NCBI GenBank assembly: GCA_016271365.2
Contig: CM057454.1
Location: 1,165,438,055 to 1,165,502,054 of the forward strand
DNA: 64,000 nucleotides
DNA from: Neoceratodus forsteri
Lineage: Eukaryota > Chordata > Ceratodontiformes > Ceratodontidae
Direction: 5' to 3'
In this document: positions 1-9,990 of the stretch, one piece after another
Layout of the letters: every line of letters starts with the position of its first letter
How positions within the stretch are numbered: the stretch's first letter is position 1
The notes under the pieces: model-generated
Database searches by the model: none
The model's input: the letters and a program-made list of their open reading frames with translations, nothing else
What the model was told of the DNA's origin: nothing
Translations under genes and position numbers: made by a program

Positions 1-835
1 ATAGCATGGCATTTTTTTCATTTGAGACAACAGTCCCCACATGCCCAGAGTAAAACATGACACATTTTAACTTTCAGAAAACATTTCGTCCACCATCACA
101 AACCATGCCCCCCCCACAGCATTGCATTCTTTTTGTCACTTAAGAAACCACTGCCCCCCACATGCCCAGAATAAGCATAGCATATGTGTAACCACACCCT
201 CACAAAACCATAGCATTCCTCCCTCCCACCCATAGCATGGCATTCTTTTTTTTCATCTAAGAGACAACAGTCCCCCACATGCCCAGAGTAAAACATAGCA
301 CCTTTTTAACTTTCAGGAAAACATTCCACCACACCATTACAAAACCATGGCAACCCTCCACACCCATAGCATGGCATTTTTTTTTCATTTAAGAGATAAC
401 AGTCCCCCACATGCCCAGAGTAAAACATGGCACATTTTTAACTTTCAGAAAAACATTTCACCACACCATCACAAAACCATGGCATTTCCCCCCTCCCACC
501 TATAGCATGGCATTCTTTTTTTTTTCATTTAAGAGATGACAATCCCCTGCATGCCCAGAGTAAAACATGGCATCTTTTTAACTTTCAAGAAAACATTCTG
601 CCACACCATCACAAATCATGGCATCCCCCTCCCACCTAGAAACCATGGCCTCCCCCCCCGCAGCATTGCATTATTTTTGTCGCTTAAGAAACCACAGTCC
701 ACCACATGCCCAGAACAAGCATGGCATATGGTAACTTTGAGGAAAAAATTCCACCACACCATCACAAAACCATGGCATCCCTCACCCCACCCATAGCATG
801 GCATTCTTTTTCATTTAAGAGATGACATTCCCCAC
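1..835. repeat. Minisatellite of about 7 diverged units (118-156 bp)
   Basis: A recurring block reads catagcatggcat, a T-rich run, CATTTAAGAGA, then CACATGCCCAGAG and a CCACACCATCACAAAACC segment. The CATGCCCAGA core recurs near 40, 160, 278, 410, 550 and 706, with a decayed last unit near 833. Units near 160 and 706 share a variant (GCAGCATTGCATT plus an AGCAT ending) absent from the rest, which hints at higher-order structure. The array abuts the 3' side of the Tigger transposase gene and probably lies inside that element. The short reading frames in it are chance openings. Confidence 0.85.
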
Positions 836-911
836 ATGTTCTTGGACTTATCAACAGTGCCATAACATCACAATTGAAAATGAAATGCACTGACTGACAA
901 TTTGAAGTCCC

Positions 912-2513
912 TCACAGTTCACTGCCTTCATGATCTTTTTTAAAGAATTGCTCGATCACAGTCTGACGTGAGTTTTTCTGACCCACCACAAAAGTCTTTG
1001 CAATCAGGGCCCGGATGCAGTCAATATCCTTTATGTCGAAGAAATCCATATTCTGTTCGGCATATCCCAAGGCAACTTCCAATCCATGACGAGCATCCAC
1101 TGCTGTCCGGGTGACAGGTGTTTCTGTGTCATCGATGCTGTCAGTGTCTTCATCAGAATTTTCTGCTTCATTGGATGGTTTCACCATCTGAACAATTTCC
1201 TCTTCATCTAGTGCTGCACAGGTTTCAACATTCTCATCAGCCCTCAGGATATCTACCGCATTGACATTTGTGGTGTCAGGCAGTTGGTCAAGAATGGAGG
1301 AGATGGATTGCACCACAGAGTCAGTGGAGTTGTTAGGTTGTTCTTGGGTGGCACTGTTGTCAGTAGATGGCTGAGCAACAGGGTACAGAATTTCCATATG
1401 TTTCCAGCAATTGACGACTGTTGTTGTGCTCACATCGTGCCAACTGTCCCGTATGAAATACAGAGCCTCCTTGATATTAACATCTGCTGGTTTGCCATCA
1501 TCCAGGCAGTTGACATAGTGCTGCAGTTGCTGTCGTCGGTACAGAGCCTTAAAGTTCTGGATTATGCCAGCATCCAATGGCTGGATTTTAGAGGTAGTGT
1601 TTGGAGGGAGGAAATGAAGGGTGACATTATGGTGGCAAACTGTGTTGGAGTGCAAGGAAGCATTGTCAAGCAGCAGAATCACACGACGTCTCCGCAGACG
1701 CATAGATCGGTCAAACTCCTTTAGCCATTCTTCGAAAATTGCAGCTGTCATCCAGGCTTTTCTGTTACTGTACCAGTAGCAGAAACTGTTAGGATCAAAG
1801 TCCTTTCCAAAGCACCGAGGGCGGTTAAATTTCCAGATGACCACTGGCTTACGTTTGTCTGTGCCACTTGCATTGACACATAGTGCCACTGTCAATCTAT
1901 CTTTATTTTTCTTTTTTCCAGACACTGGCCCTGTTGAAAGTGTAGCATTGGGTTCCATCCAAAAGAATAGACCAGATTCATCCATGTTATAAATGTCATT
2001 AGGGTCATACCTTTTCAAAATAAGTTGCAACTGCAGACGCCCATCAGACACAACTTCTTCATCCACACTTGCAGCCTCACCATGCAGTTTGTAATGCCTA
2101 ATGTTGTGACACTGTTTAAATCTTTGCAGCCACCCCACTGAATAGGAAAAGGAGTCTGACACACCCAGACGCTGGCCAAGTGATTTTGCTTTGGTTAATA
2201 GGACATCATCACTTATGGTTACTTTTTGCATCCTGGCATCTGTGAACCATAAAAACAGGGCATCCTCTAGTTGTTTATGCTGAGGCTTTCTTACTTTAGT
2301 TGAGGCATCAGAGGACGAACAGGCTAACCACTTGTCCTTCTCTCTCAAAATGTCTGAAACTGTGGATTTTCCTATTGACAGTTTATGCTCCTTTAAAACA
2401 TAGGCAACTATGTCAGACCTTGAGCATTTTGGATTCTGGGTATGGAAAACACAAATGCTACGTTTCACATTTGCAGCAATGGCTGTCCTGGCCCTTTTGC
2501 TTGCAGGTTCCAT
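912..2513 (-). CDS. Tigger/pogo-family DDE transposase, intact
   Basis: This 533-aa uninterrupted frame encodes a cut-and-paste transposase of the pogo/Tigger branch of Tc1/mariner, related to CENP-B and the domesticated TIGD/JRK proteins. Residues about 10-62 form the N-terminal pogo/CENP-B helix-turn-helix (SIGKSTVSDIL). Residues about 75-145 form the second CENP-B-type HTH (FSYSVGWLQRF). The catalytic acidic residues are D178 (YNMDESGLF), D283 (LLLDNASLH) and D314 (KIQPLDAGI), with 30 residues between the last two, as in pogo elements. The C-terminal third is acidic and poorly conserved, as in TIGD proteins. Nothing disrupts the frame, unlike every other element here, so the copy is young or under selection. 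The Tigger-like terminus 3 kb upstream argues for a transposon rather than a host gene. Confidence 0.9.
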   Translation of the reverse strand: MEPASKRARTAIAANVKRSICVFHTQNPKCSRSDIVAYVLKEHKLSIGKSTVSDILREKDKWLACSSSDASTKVRKPQHKQLEDALFLWFTDARMQKVTISDDVLLTKAKSLGQRLGVSDSFSYSVGWLQRFKQCHNIRHYKLHGEAASVDEEVVSDGRLQLQLILKRYDPNDIYNMDESGLFFWMEPNATLSTGPVSGKKKNKDRLTVALCVNASGTDKRKPVVIWKFNRPRCFGKDFDPNSFCYWYSNRKAWMTAAIFEEWLKEFDRSMRLRRRRVILLLDNASLHSNTVCHHNVTLHFLPPNTTSKIQPLDAGIIQNFKALYRRQQLQHYVNCLDDGKPADVNIKEALYFIRDSWHDVSTTTVVNCWKHMEILYPVAQPSTDNSATQEQPNNSTDSVVQSISSILDQLPDTTNVNAVDILRADENVETCAALDEEEIVQMVKPSNEAENSDEDTDSIDDTETPVTRTAVDARHGLEVALGYAEQNMDFFDIKDIDCIRALIAKTFVVGQKNSRQTVIEQFFKKDHEGSEL

Positions 2514-2594
2514 CTTACAGTACTGTACGTACTGTTCTGTGCAGATTACAGTCTACAGTAAGCACCTTCAATCTGTAAAAAAAAGGTTGCTGTT

Positions 2595-5085
2595 TACTGT
2601 ACTACACAGCTGTACCCACCTCCTCTGCCTTCTCCCCCCATGAAACAGCAGGTGGTATTCCAACATTTAGTTTATGGCTGCTTGACTGGTGGCAGAAAAA
2701 GTCACTGTGCCCCATTCCTCTGCCTTCTGCCCCCCCATGAAGCAGCAGGTGGTGCTCCAACATTTAGTTTATGGCTGCTTGACTGGTGGCAGAAAAAGTC
2801 ACTGTAACCCCCTGCCTTCTGTCCCCTTCACCACCATGAAACAGCAGGTGGTGCTCCAAGATTTAGTTTATGGCTGCTTGACTGGTAGCAGAAAAAGTCA
2901 CTGTACCGCCCCTCCTCTGCCTTCTGCCCCCCCCCATGAAACAGCAGCTGGTGCTCCAACATTTAGTTTATGGCTGCTTGACTGGTGGCAGAAAAAGTCA
3001 CTGTACCCCCCTCCTCTGCCTTCTGTCCCCCTCACCCCCATGAAACAGCAGGTGGTGCTCCAACATTTAGTTTATGGCTGCTTGACTGGTGGCAGAAAAA
3101 GTCACTGTACCCCCTCCTCTGCCTTCTGCCTCCCCATGAAACAGCAGGTGGTGCTCCAACATTAGTTTATGGCTGCTTGACTGGTGGCAGAAAAAGTCAC
3201 TGTACCCCCTCTCTGCCTTCTGTCCCTCACTCCCATGAAACAGCAAGTGGTGCTCCAACATTTAGTTTATGGCTGCTTGACTGGTGGCAGAAAAAGTCAC
3301 TGTACCCCTCCTCTGCCTTCTGCCCCCCCATGAAACAGCAGTAGGTGCTCCAACATTTAGTTTATGGCTGCTTGACTGGTGGCAGAAAAGTCACTGTACC
3401 TCCCTGCCTCTCCGCTTTCTGTCCCCTCACCCCCATGAAACAGCAGGTGTGCTCCAACATTTAGTTTATGGCTGCTTGACTGGTGGCAGAAAAGTCACTG
3501 TACCCCTCCTCCGCTTTCTGTCCCCTCACCCCATGAAACAGCAGGTGGTGCTCCAACATTTAGTTTATGGCTGCTTGACTGGTGGCAGAAAAGTCACTGT
3601 ACCCCTCCTCTGCCTTCTGCCCCCCATGAAACAGCAGGTGGTGCTCCAACATTTAGTTTATGGCTGCTTGACTGGTGGCAGAAAAGTCACTGTATCCCCC
3701 TCCTGCCTTCTGTCCCCTCCTCCCATGAAACAGCAGGTGGTGCTCCAACATTTAGTTTATGGCTGCTTGACTGGTGGCAGAAAAAGTCACTGTACCCCTC
3801 CTCTGCCTTCTGTCCCCCATGAAACAGCAGGTGGTGCTCCAACATTTAGTTTATGGCTGCTTGACTGGTGGCAGAAAAAGTCACTGTACCTCCCATCTCT
3901 GCCTCTCTGTCCCCCTCACCCCCATGAAACAGCAGGTGGTGCTCCAACATTTAGTTTATGGCTGCTTGACTGGTGGCAGAAAAAGTCACTGTCACCCCTC
4001 CTCCACCTTCTGTCCCCCTCACCCCCATGAAACAGCAGGTGGTGCTCCAACATTTAGTTTATGGCTGCTTGACTGGTGGCAGAAAAAGTCACTGTACCCC
4101 CCTCCTCCACCTTCTGTCCCCCTCACCCCCATGAAACAGCAGGTGGTGCTCCAACATTTAGTTTATGGCTGCTTGACTGGTGGCAGAAAAAGTCACTGTA
4201 CCCACTCCTCTGCCTTCTGCCCCCCCATGAAACAGCAGGTGGTGCTCCAACATTTAGTTTATGGCTGCTTGACTGGTGGCAGAAAAAGTCATTGTACCCC
4301 CCTCCTCCGCCTTCTGTCCCCTCACCCCCATGAAACAGCAGGTGGTGCTCCAAGATTTAGTTTATGGCTGCTTGACTGGTGGCAGAAAAAGTCACTGTAC
4401 CCCCCTCCTCCGCCTTCTGTCCCCTCACCCCCATGAAACAGTAGGTGGTGCTCCAAGATTTAGTTTATGGCTGCTTGACTGGTGGCAGAAAAAGTCATTG
4501 TACACCCCTCCTCCACCTTCTGTCCCCCTCACCCCCATGAAACAGTAGGTGGTGCTCCAACATTTAGTTTATGGCTGCTTGACTGGTGGCAGAAAAAGTC
4601 ACTGTACCCCCTCCTCTGCCTTCTGCCCCCAATGAAACAGCTGGTGGTGCTCCAACATTTAGTTTATGGCTGCTTGACTGGTGGCAGGAAAAAGTCATTT
4701 TCCCCTCCTCTGCCTTCTGTCCCCCTCACCCCCATGAAACAGCAGGTGGTGCTCCAACATTTAGTTTATGGCTGCTTGACTTGTGGCAAAAAAAATTGCT
4801 GTACCCTCCTCTGCTTTCTATCCCCCAACCCCATGAAACAGCAGGTGGTGCTCCAACATTTAGTTTATGGCTGCTTGACTGGTGGCAGAAAAGTCATTTT
4901 ACCCCCTCCTCTGCCTTCTGCCCCCATGAAACAACATGTGATGCTCCAACATTTAGTTCATGGCTGCTTGACTTGGCAAAAAAAAATTGCTGTACCCCCT
5001 CCTCTGCCTTCTGTCCCCCCACCCCACATTTAACAAGAAGTGGTGCTCTAACACTTACTTTATGGCTGCTTGATTGGTGGCTGCT
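2595..5085. repeat. Minisatellite, about 24 copies of a 95-105 bp unit
   Basis: The unit contains TTTAGTTTATGGCTGCTTG, ACTGGTGGCAGAAAA, AGTCACTGTACC, a variable C-rich run with CTCTGCCTTCTG, and ATGAAACAGCAGGTGGTGC. The TTTAGTTTATGGC core recurs about every 95-105 bp from 2666 to 4955, with a decayed unit near 5053. Length differences lie almost only in the C-rich run. A few shared variants (GATTTAG near 2863, 4355 and 4457; CAGTAGG near 4439 and 4545) mark local duplications. It lies between the transposase and the Tigger right terminus. Plus-strand frames stay open because the unit lacks stops in two frames; I do not call them genes. Confidence 0.97.
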
Positions 5086-5134
5086 TTGCCTGCTTCAGTT
5101 TGTCTGCACAAAAAGTTTGAAGTGCAAATTACAT

Positions 5135-5260
5135 TACACAGGTTCTGTACTGTACAGGTTTTACTGTACAGTACTACTGTACTGTACCTGTACTGTTTTC
5201 TATTTCATTTAGGTACTGTACAATACTGTAATGTACACTACAGTGCAGTAGTGATGGCGC
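5135..5260. repeat. GTACTGTAC-rich palindromic tract
   Basis: TACTGTAC, ACAGTACT and their complements recur densely, giving many short self-complementary words. A shorter copy of the same motif lies just upstream of the transposase start (about 2515-2610). Subterminal reiterated motifs on both sides of a transposase gene could be transposase-binding arrays; that role is inferred. Confidence 0.6.
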
Positions 5261-5539
5261 ATTTACAGAGCTCTCCCGACGTGGCTGGATCCTCCTTGAT
5301 GTACTGCTTCTTCCTATTGGTCTGCTTGGAGCGCCTAGAAGTCATGATAAAAAACTGCGATGTTTCCAGAGCATAGTCTCGCGGAAGGTCGGTTATCTGA
5401 GAGTGGAGACTGTGAGCTGCACAGGAGACAACATGCAGGATCAGTGACGGAAATGGATAACGCGAGTGACGGTTATGCGGGTGATAACACAATGGGGTGG
5501 AAAAAAATAACCGGTTGATGACGGATACGTGCGTGCGCC

Positions 5540-5576
5540 GGTAAAATGCGAGTCGGATAAACGAGTGCTGACTATA
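5540..5576 (-). repeat. Tigger-type terminal inverted repeat (one end)
   Basis: The minus strand reads CAGCACTCGTTTATCCG then ACTCGCATTTTACCGG, matching the CAG...CTCG...TTATCCG layout of Tigger termini. The interior is rich in CGT/CCGT words (GTGACGG, GATAACGCG) unlike the flanks. Confidence 0.6.
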
Positions 5577-5577
5577 C

Positions 5578-5608
5578 AGACACACACACACACACACACA
5601 CACACACT
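5578..5608. repeat. (CA)n microsatellite
   Basis: About 14 CA dinucleotides directly outside the Tigger terminus. Confidence 0.97.
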
Positions 5609-6015
5609 GTATATACGGGGATTACAAGCAAGTGCAAGAAACATACAATTCATACAGCAAATCAGGTATCCCTGAGGAAGAAAAAGTACAAAAGTAGTAA
5701 CGATCCACAAAGAGACGTATTACATAAAAACAAAACTACTCACATTTGTACAGGAGTGCTTTGACATGACAGGCAAGCTATATATATGTATATATGCATT
5801 TATAAAATCGTTGTAACCCATTTCCTGGTACACATAATTGCCTGTATATGTATCCATCATGTTCGTTATCACTTGTGCTTGAAAACTATGTAACCCTACT
5901 GGAACTGAGATTGCTTGTATTTGTATTGTCTTCTATGTGACGAGGTACCTTTGGAAATGAGCCTCTGGCTCAAAGGTTGTAAACCGATGTTTTAAATGAA
6001 TAAATAAATAAAATG
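5609..6015 (+). mobile_element. Probable LINE 3' tail ending in (AATA)n
   Basis: About 400 bp with no open frame, ending in GAATAAATAAATAAAAT. A similar AATA-tailed segment ends at 50556. Such tails are usual for L2-like non-LTR elements, but no coding part is left to confirm the family. TATATATGTATATATGC lies inside (about 5780). Confidence 0.35.
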
Positions 6016-6261
6016 GGTAGGAAAAGTCATGTCTGCTGATTGCTTAAAACACATCACATGACATGACCGTGGGTATATCAGAGTGCAACCGCACACCTGC
6101 ACTTTCACCCCCCTCCAAAACAATTTTGCCATTTTATGAGACAGATAAACCACTCTAGGGTGTGCTGTTGCGCTCTGATATATGCATGCCTTGGGTGGTT
6201 AACGCACTCGGCATGCGTATATCAGCGCAACCGCTCTACTTAAGTGGGTTATCTATTCATA

Positions 6262-6292
6262 TATATCTATATATATATATATATATATATAT
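6262..6292. repeat. (AT)n microsatellite
   Basis: An AT/TA dinucleotide run directly before a foldback repeat. Confidence 0.95.
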
Positions 6293-6294
6293 AC

Positions 6295-6655
6295 ATTCTA
6301 TGCAAAAAACTGCATTAATGCATCATTTAGGGTTAAAACACAAAAAGTCAGGAAATGAAAAATCTTTAAGGTTTGCCCTCTTCCCAGACCACCATCATCC
6401 CAAGATTGACAGCTGACGGGATGTGTCATTGGGGTTATGAGGCCTAAATGTCACCCCATTCCATCTGAAATTACATTCACAAGCCACAGTAATAAGAATG
6501 GGGTGACATTAGGCCTCACAACCCCAATGACACACCTCATCAGTTGTCAGTCTTGGGATGATGGGCGGTCCGGGGAGGCAACCCAAAGATTTTTAATTTC
6601 CTGACTTTTTGTGTTTTAACCCTAAATGATGCATTAGCGCAGTTTTTTGCATAGA
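6295..6655. repeat. Foldback MITE, family PalE copy 1
   Basis: The left arm starts ATTCTATGCAAAAAACTGC and the right arm ends with its complement GCAGTTTTTTGCATAGAAT. Matching inner blocks are CATCATTTAGGGTTAAAAC / GTTTTAACCCTAAATGATG and CACCCCATTC / GAATGGGGTG, giving arms of about 150-160 bp around a short centre. Related copies lie near 18.1, 19.0 and 28.2 kb. There is no coding capacity. Confidence 0.85.
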
Positions 6656-6670
6656 ATTTCCTTACTTTTT

Positions 6671-7060
6671 GAGAAACATAGAATTTGACGGCAGATAAGG
6701 ACCGCTTGGCCCACCCAGTCTGCCCATTTCCCTACCTACTGGATAAGCTGCAGATCCTAGTTAACCAGCAGCCTACTTCTTCTTACCCCCACACCCTAGA
6801 ATTGCCTTATGACTATCCCATGCATGCTTGAATTCCACCACCGATTTTGACTCCACAACCTCCTCCGGAAGGCCGTTCCATGCATCCACAACCCTCTCTG
6901 TGAAAAAATACTTCCTTAAATTACCTCTGAGCCGCCCCCCCATCTTCAAATTGTGCCCTCTTGTTCTTGTACACCTCTTTTTTTGAAAGATGCTGCCCTC
7001 TTGGACTTTGTTGATTGATGAGAAAGAATAAAAAACTAAGAACTTGCACAAGTTCGTGGG
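6671..7060 (-). mobile_element. CR1 LINE 3' end fragment
   Basis: On the minus strand an open stretch (7051-6773) encodes the C-terminal end of CR1 ORF2, with KVQEGSIFQKKRCTRTRGHN and FFTERVVDAWNGLPEEVV. The CR1 3' UTR follows (GACGGCAGATAAGG) and an AACATAGAA terminus at 6671. It is 5'-truncated to about 390 bp, typical of CR1. The same C-terminal protein occurs near 9.7, 16.8 and 43.2 kb. Confidence 0.9.
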
Positions 7061-7545
7061 AGCGCGGGCCCTTCTGGCCCTGCACTGCCACTAACCTGCA
7101 GAAGGCGGTGGGAGCACAGGTCCTTTGGGCCCTGCGCTCCTACCAACTTGTAAATGTAACACTGTAATTTACATCTACAGGGCATACAGAGAGCACCCTC
7201 CAAATTTCAAATCAAAAGACCAAACCTTGTCCGAGATATAACATGTTAAAGTTTTAAATTTTCATTCATCAGAGTTGCAGAATTCCGCACCTGTTAACAT
7301 TTTACAGGCACAACGACTGACTACTACATCCATGACACTACGGCTGGGTACCCTATCAATTTCAAGCCACCAGTACAATGCAAAACACTGTCCACAACAC
7401 GTAAATTGTGTCACGCAATATCTCTGCAAAGAAAATTTTCCCAACACATAAACACCATAATTTACATCTACAGGACATGCCGAGAACACCCTCCAAATTT
7501 CAAGTAAAAAGACCAAACCATTTCTGAGATATTTAAGTAAACATT
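7061..7545. repeat. Dispersed repeat family W, fragments
   Basis: It contains GGAGCGCGGGCCC...GGCCCTGCGCTCC and two copies of a block reading CACCCTCCAAATTTCAA then AGACCAAACC and GAGATAT (near 7190 and 7490). The same words recur at 17-18.1, 19.4-19.9, 27.55-27.9 and 29.0-29.5 kb. Family identity is unknown. Confidence 0.6.
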
Positions 7546-7555
7546 ATAGCATGAG

Positions 7556-7668
7556 AAAGGAGGCATTTACAAGGAATTAATGCATGGTTGGGGGGGTGGT
7601 GTACGAGGCTGATGGTCGAGTGCTCTGACCACCCAACCATGCATTAATTCCTTGTAAATGCCTCCTTT
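7556..7668. repeat. Perfect hairpin, 37-bp arms, 39-nt loop
   Basis: Bases 7556-7592 and 7632-7668 are exact inverse complements (AAAGGAGGCATTTACAAGG onward to GCATGGTTGGG). The loop carries GGCTGATGGTCGAGTGCTC. No other copy is in the window. Perfect arms imply recent formation or gene conversion. Confidence 0.97.
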
Positions 7669-8910
7669 TGAGTGCCTTAATGCACTTGTAACATGGATGC
7701 ATAAACAGGTTATAATGGTGATGACACCGTCGCAGCTGTGAGACAGATACAAGGACACACATGGCACAGTTCTACTCTGTGTTTATTTGCAAACGTCTTC
7801 TTAACTGTATTACAGATATGGTTTGTTGCCAAACACTTTTTACCATTGCTACTTATACACTTCAATATTTTTTCATACTGTGCTTTCCTTCTTCTGCATT
7901 AGTATTACCTGCTCCTGCTTGTTCACACATTTCTAAATGGCAGAAAATGTTTTTTTTATACTTCGTTTAACAAACTATTTACATGACTGCGTGCTATGCA
8001 TTCTGGGGTGTCATACTAATTAGCATTTTTGAAACGCTCAGCTCCTCTATCCTCCTTCCGATTATGCAGTCCAACAATGACAACATTACAATTTCCCTTA
8101 CTACTTGCTGTTTCACAAGTATATAGCTATGATTTCTCTGTCTGCTGCGATTTCTCAGTATTTCTTCTCCTCTCACCACTGCTACACGCTGCTATTCCCT
8201 GTCTTCTGTGTGTGGCTGTGTTTCAGATGCGGCTGCTCTGAGCTGACTCACTGTTCTGTATTTCCATGATAGTGGAAATTAACAGTGCCGTTGATTGTGA
8301 AGCGCGACATCTGGAATAGATTATTGAAGTACATCTCCTGTGCTTTGCTACTTGCTGCAGTCTGTTCCCTTCCCTGATTATCGGCTTCTGTTCCATCTTC
8401 CACCTGCTGGGCACTTTCCTTCCAGTCAGCAGTGCCGCCAGCTGCTCGCTGTTATGAATCTCTCGTCTGGTCCTCTGCTATTGCCGCACCAGTCTCAAGT
8501 GAGCCCACTGAGCTGGCAGCTGGCTTGTCCTCACACATTCTCTTCATCACAGTCCTCTGTCCTTCCTGGCCATATACCTCCTGAGCTGTGTTGTCATGCA
8601 TTCTCTTTCTGTCTCTTCTTTTGATCGTATCTACAGAGGTGCTTGTTTCTGCATTGCTGTCTTTCTGTCCTCTCTCCCCATTTTTCATGACTGATACTCA
8701 TTGGAAGCAGCATGATAAAAATGGCCACGTGGAAGTTCATGAAAAACTGACTCGGGGGAAGTATAGGGATAGGAATCTCATTCTGCAACAGATGGATGTA
8801 GCCAGGAAATTCAGAGGAGTACACCAAGTTGACACACTGCAACCCCCCTCCCCATTGTCCATGCTCGGTGCCCCCCCATCCGTGCCCTCCCACCCGAGGT
8901 AATCAAACCA
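7669..8910. other. Unassigned stretch
   Basis: No recognisable domain, tRNA-like head or clear repeat. Frames of 94-104 codons near 8340-8902 have no family signature and overlap opposite-strand frames, so they are not called. T-rich and C-rich tracts occur. Host intergenic DNA or old repeat remnants are both possible. Confidence 0.4.
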
Positions 8911-8930
8911 CACACACACACACACAGACT
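8911..8930. repeat. (CA)n microsatellite
   Basis: A short CA run in ACCACACACACACAC context; another lies at about 9066-9086. Confidence 0.9.
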
Positions 8931-8967
8931 TCTTGACTCTTTCTAGTTAGTCACTGCACAAACTCCC

Positions 8968-9176
8968 TGTCCATAATCCCTCACTGCTGGGCAGACTTAT
9001 TCCACAGTCCCACATAGGTAAACTCCTTAACAGTTTCATTAATGTATACACCTCCCATCCCCATCCCACCCCACACACACACACACTATCACTTGACTCT
9101 TTTAAACTCCCTTTAAATAACCTTTTATTAATGTATCCACCCTGCTTATCCCCCCCCCCACATACACACACCTTCA
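8968..9176. repeat. CA-bearing repeat, copy 1 (internally duplicated)
   Basis: CCCTCACTGCTGGGCAGACT, CACATAGGTAAACTCC, TTAACAGTTTCATTAATGTAT and a CA run are followed by a second, shorter round (CTTGACTCTTTTAAACTCCC, TTTTATTAATGTATCCACC). A direct copy starts at 9828, and a decayed end follows the Penelope element at 13165. Confidence 0.8.
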
Positions 9177-9566
9177 GAATGGGGGTGCTGATTATATGTA
9201 GTGGATAACACCCACTTACAATCTAACAATTTTCAAACCATTGCCTTTTGTCCTCCACCATTTAACTTTGTAACACTCCATTTGCAATATGAATAATTAT
9301 AACAAAGTATCACATTTTTCATGCCTTTTTGGATTCTGTGATAGAATGGATACTGAACAATCTGCAGAACCCTGTATTAAAGGGATACTGTCAGCCCCCA
9401 CTAGGCCTCAAATTGTCCCTAGGTTAAAAAAAACATTTTATGATTAATCACATTCTATAGAAAGTGGTGATGTAGCTGGTAGTTTAATTCAGATTCCTTT
9501 TTCTCTTTTTAAAAGTGAAAAATTGTCTGGCTACCATACTAGTGTTACCATAAAAATGTACTTAGA
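9177..9566. other. Unassigned stretch
   Basis: AT-rich sequence without an open frame or a recognised repeat. Confidence 0.4.
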
Positions 9567-9832
9567 AGCCTAGAAACATAGAAATCTGATGGCACAATAG
9601 GACCCCTTGGCCCATCCGGTGTGTCCTTTTAACCCATCCTCATAGGTAACCTTAGACCCCATTCCTTGTATCCTTCCCCTGCCCTCCGATGAAGACTCCA
9701 TTCCTCCTTTCTTTTTCCCCTGTTTCCCCCCCCATGGATTCCCTTGTATTTACCCCATGACCACTTGAATTCACCTAAAGTTTTGGCCTCTACCACCGCT
9801 TCTGGTAGTCTGTTCCAGGGGTCCACCACAAT
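9567..9832 (-). mobile_element. CR1 LINE 3' end fragment
   Basis: The minus strand encodes MVDPWNRLPEAVVEAKTLGE, the CR1 ORF2 C-terminal signature. It is followed by 3' UTR (CCGGATGGGCCAAGGGG) and the terminal ATTTCTATGTTTCTAGG. It separates the two copies of the CA-bearing repeat. Confidence 0.85.
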
Positions 9833-9990
9833 CCCTCACTGCTGGGCACAGACTCCCATCCATAACCCTACATAGGTAAACTCCCTTAACAGTTTTGTTA
9901 ATGTATACACCCCACCTCCAACACACACCCCTACCTCTTGACTCTCTTTTAATTAAACTCCCTTTAACTAACAGTTTTATTATGTAAAAC
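9828..9990. repeat. CA-bearing repeat, copy 2
   Basis: It repeats CACTGCTGGGCA, CATAGGTAAACTCCCTTAAC, TTAATGTATACACC and CTTGACTCTCTTT from 8968. It is interrupted at its TTTTATTATGTAAAAC end by the Penelope-like element. Confidence 0.8.

Larger units (their letters stand above)
1..5576 (-). mobile_element. Tigger/pogo DNA transposon, left end outside window
   Basis: The element consists of an intact pogo-type transposase (912-2513), a large internal minisatellite (about 2595-5085), a GTACTGTAC-rich palindromic stretch and a right terminus near 5540-5576. On the minus strand that terminus reads CAGCACTCGTTTATCCG, close to the known Tigger pattern CAG-N4-CTCG-TTATCCG. The matching left terminus is not seen, so the element either continues left of position 1 or lost that end. 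A TATA lies just outside CAG (with GT between), so a TA target duplication cannot be confirmed. Internal arrays flank the gene on both sides. Confidence 0.7.

Noticed and set aside
912..2513. Transposase frame as a host TIGD-type gene
   Set aside because: A Tigger-type terminus and internal arrays surround it, so a transposon copy is the simpler call. Domestication is not excluded and is listed as a refuting test.
1..5085. Short-period arrays as CRISPR
   Set aside because: Units are 95-156 bp, degenerate throughout, without conserved repeats separating unique spacers, and the context is vertebrate.
2689..5212. Plus-strand frames of 85-248 codons with repeated peptides across the array
   Set aside because: They follow the tandem unit, switch frame with each length change and have no start context or domain. 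Treated as repeat shadows.
8588..8902. 104-codon frame MTDTHWKQHDKNGHVEV-containing as a possible exon
   Set aside because: No splice context, domain or homology recognised; an opposite frame of similar length overlaps it.
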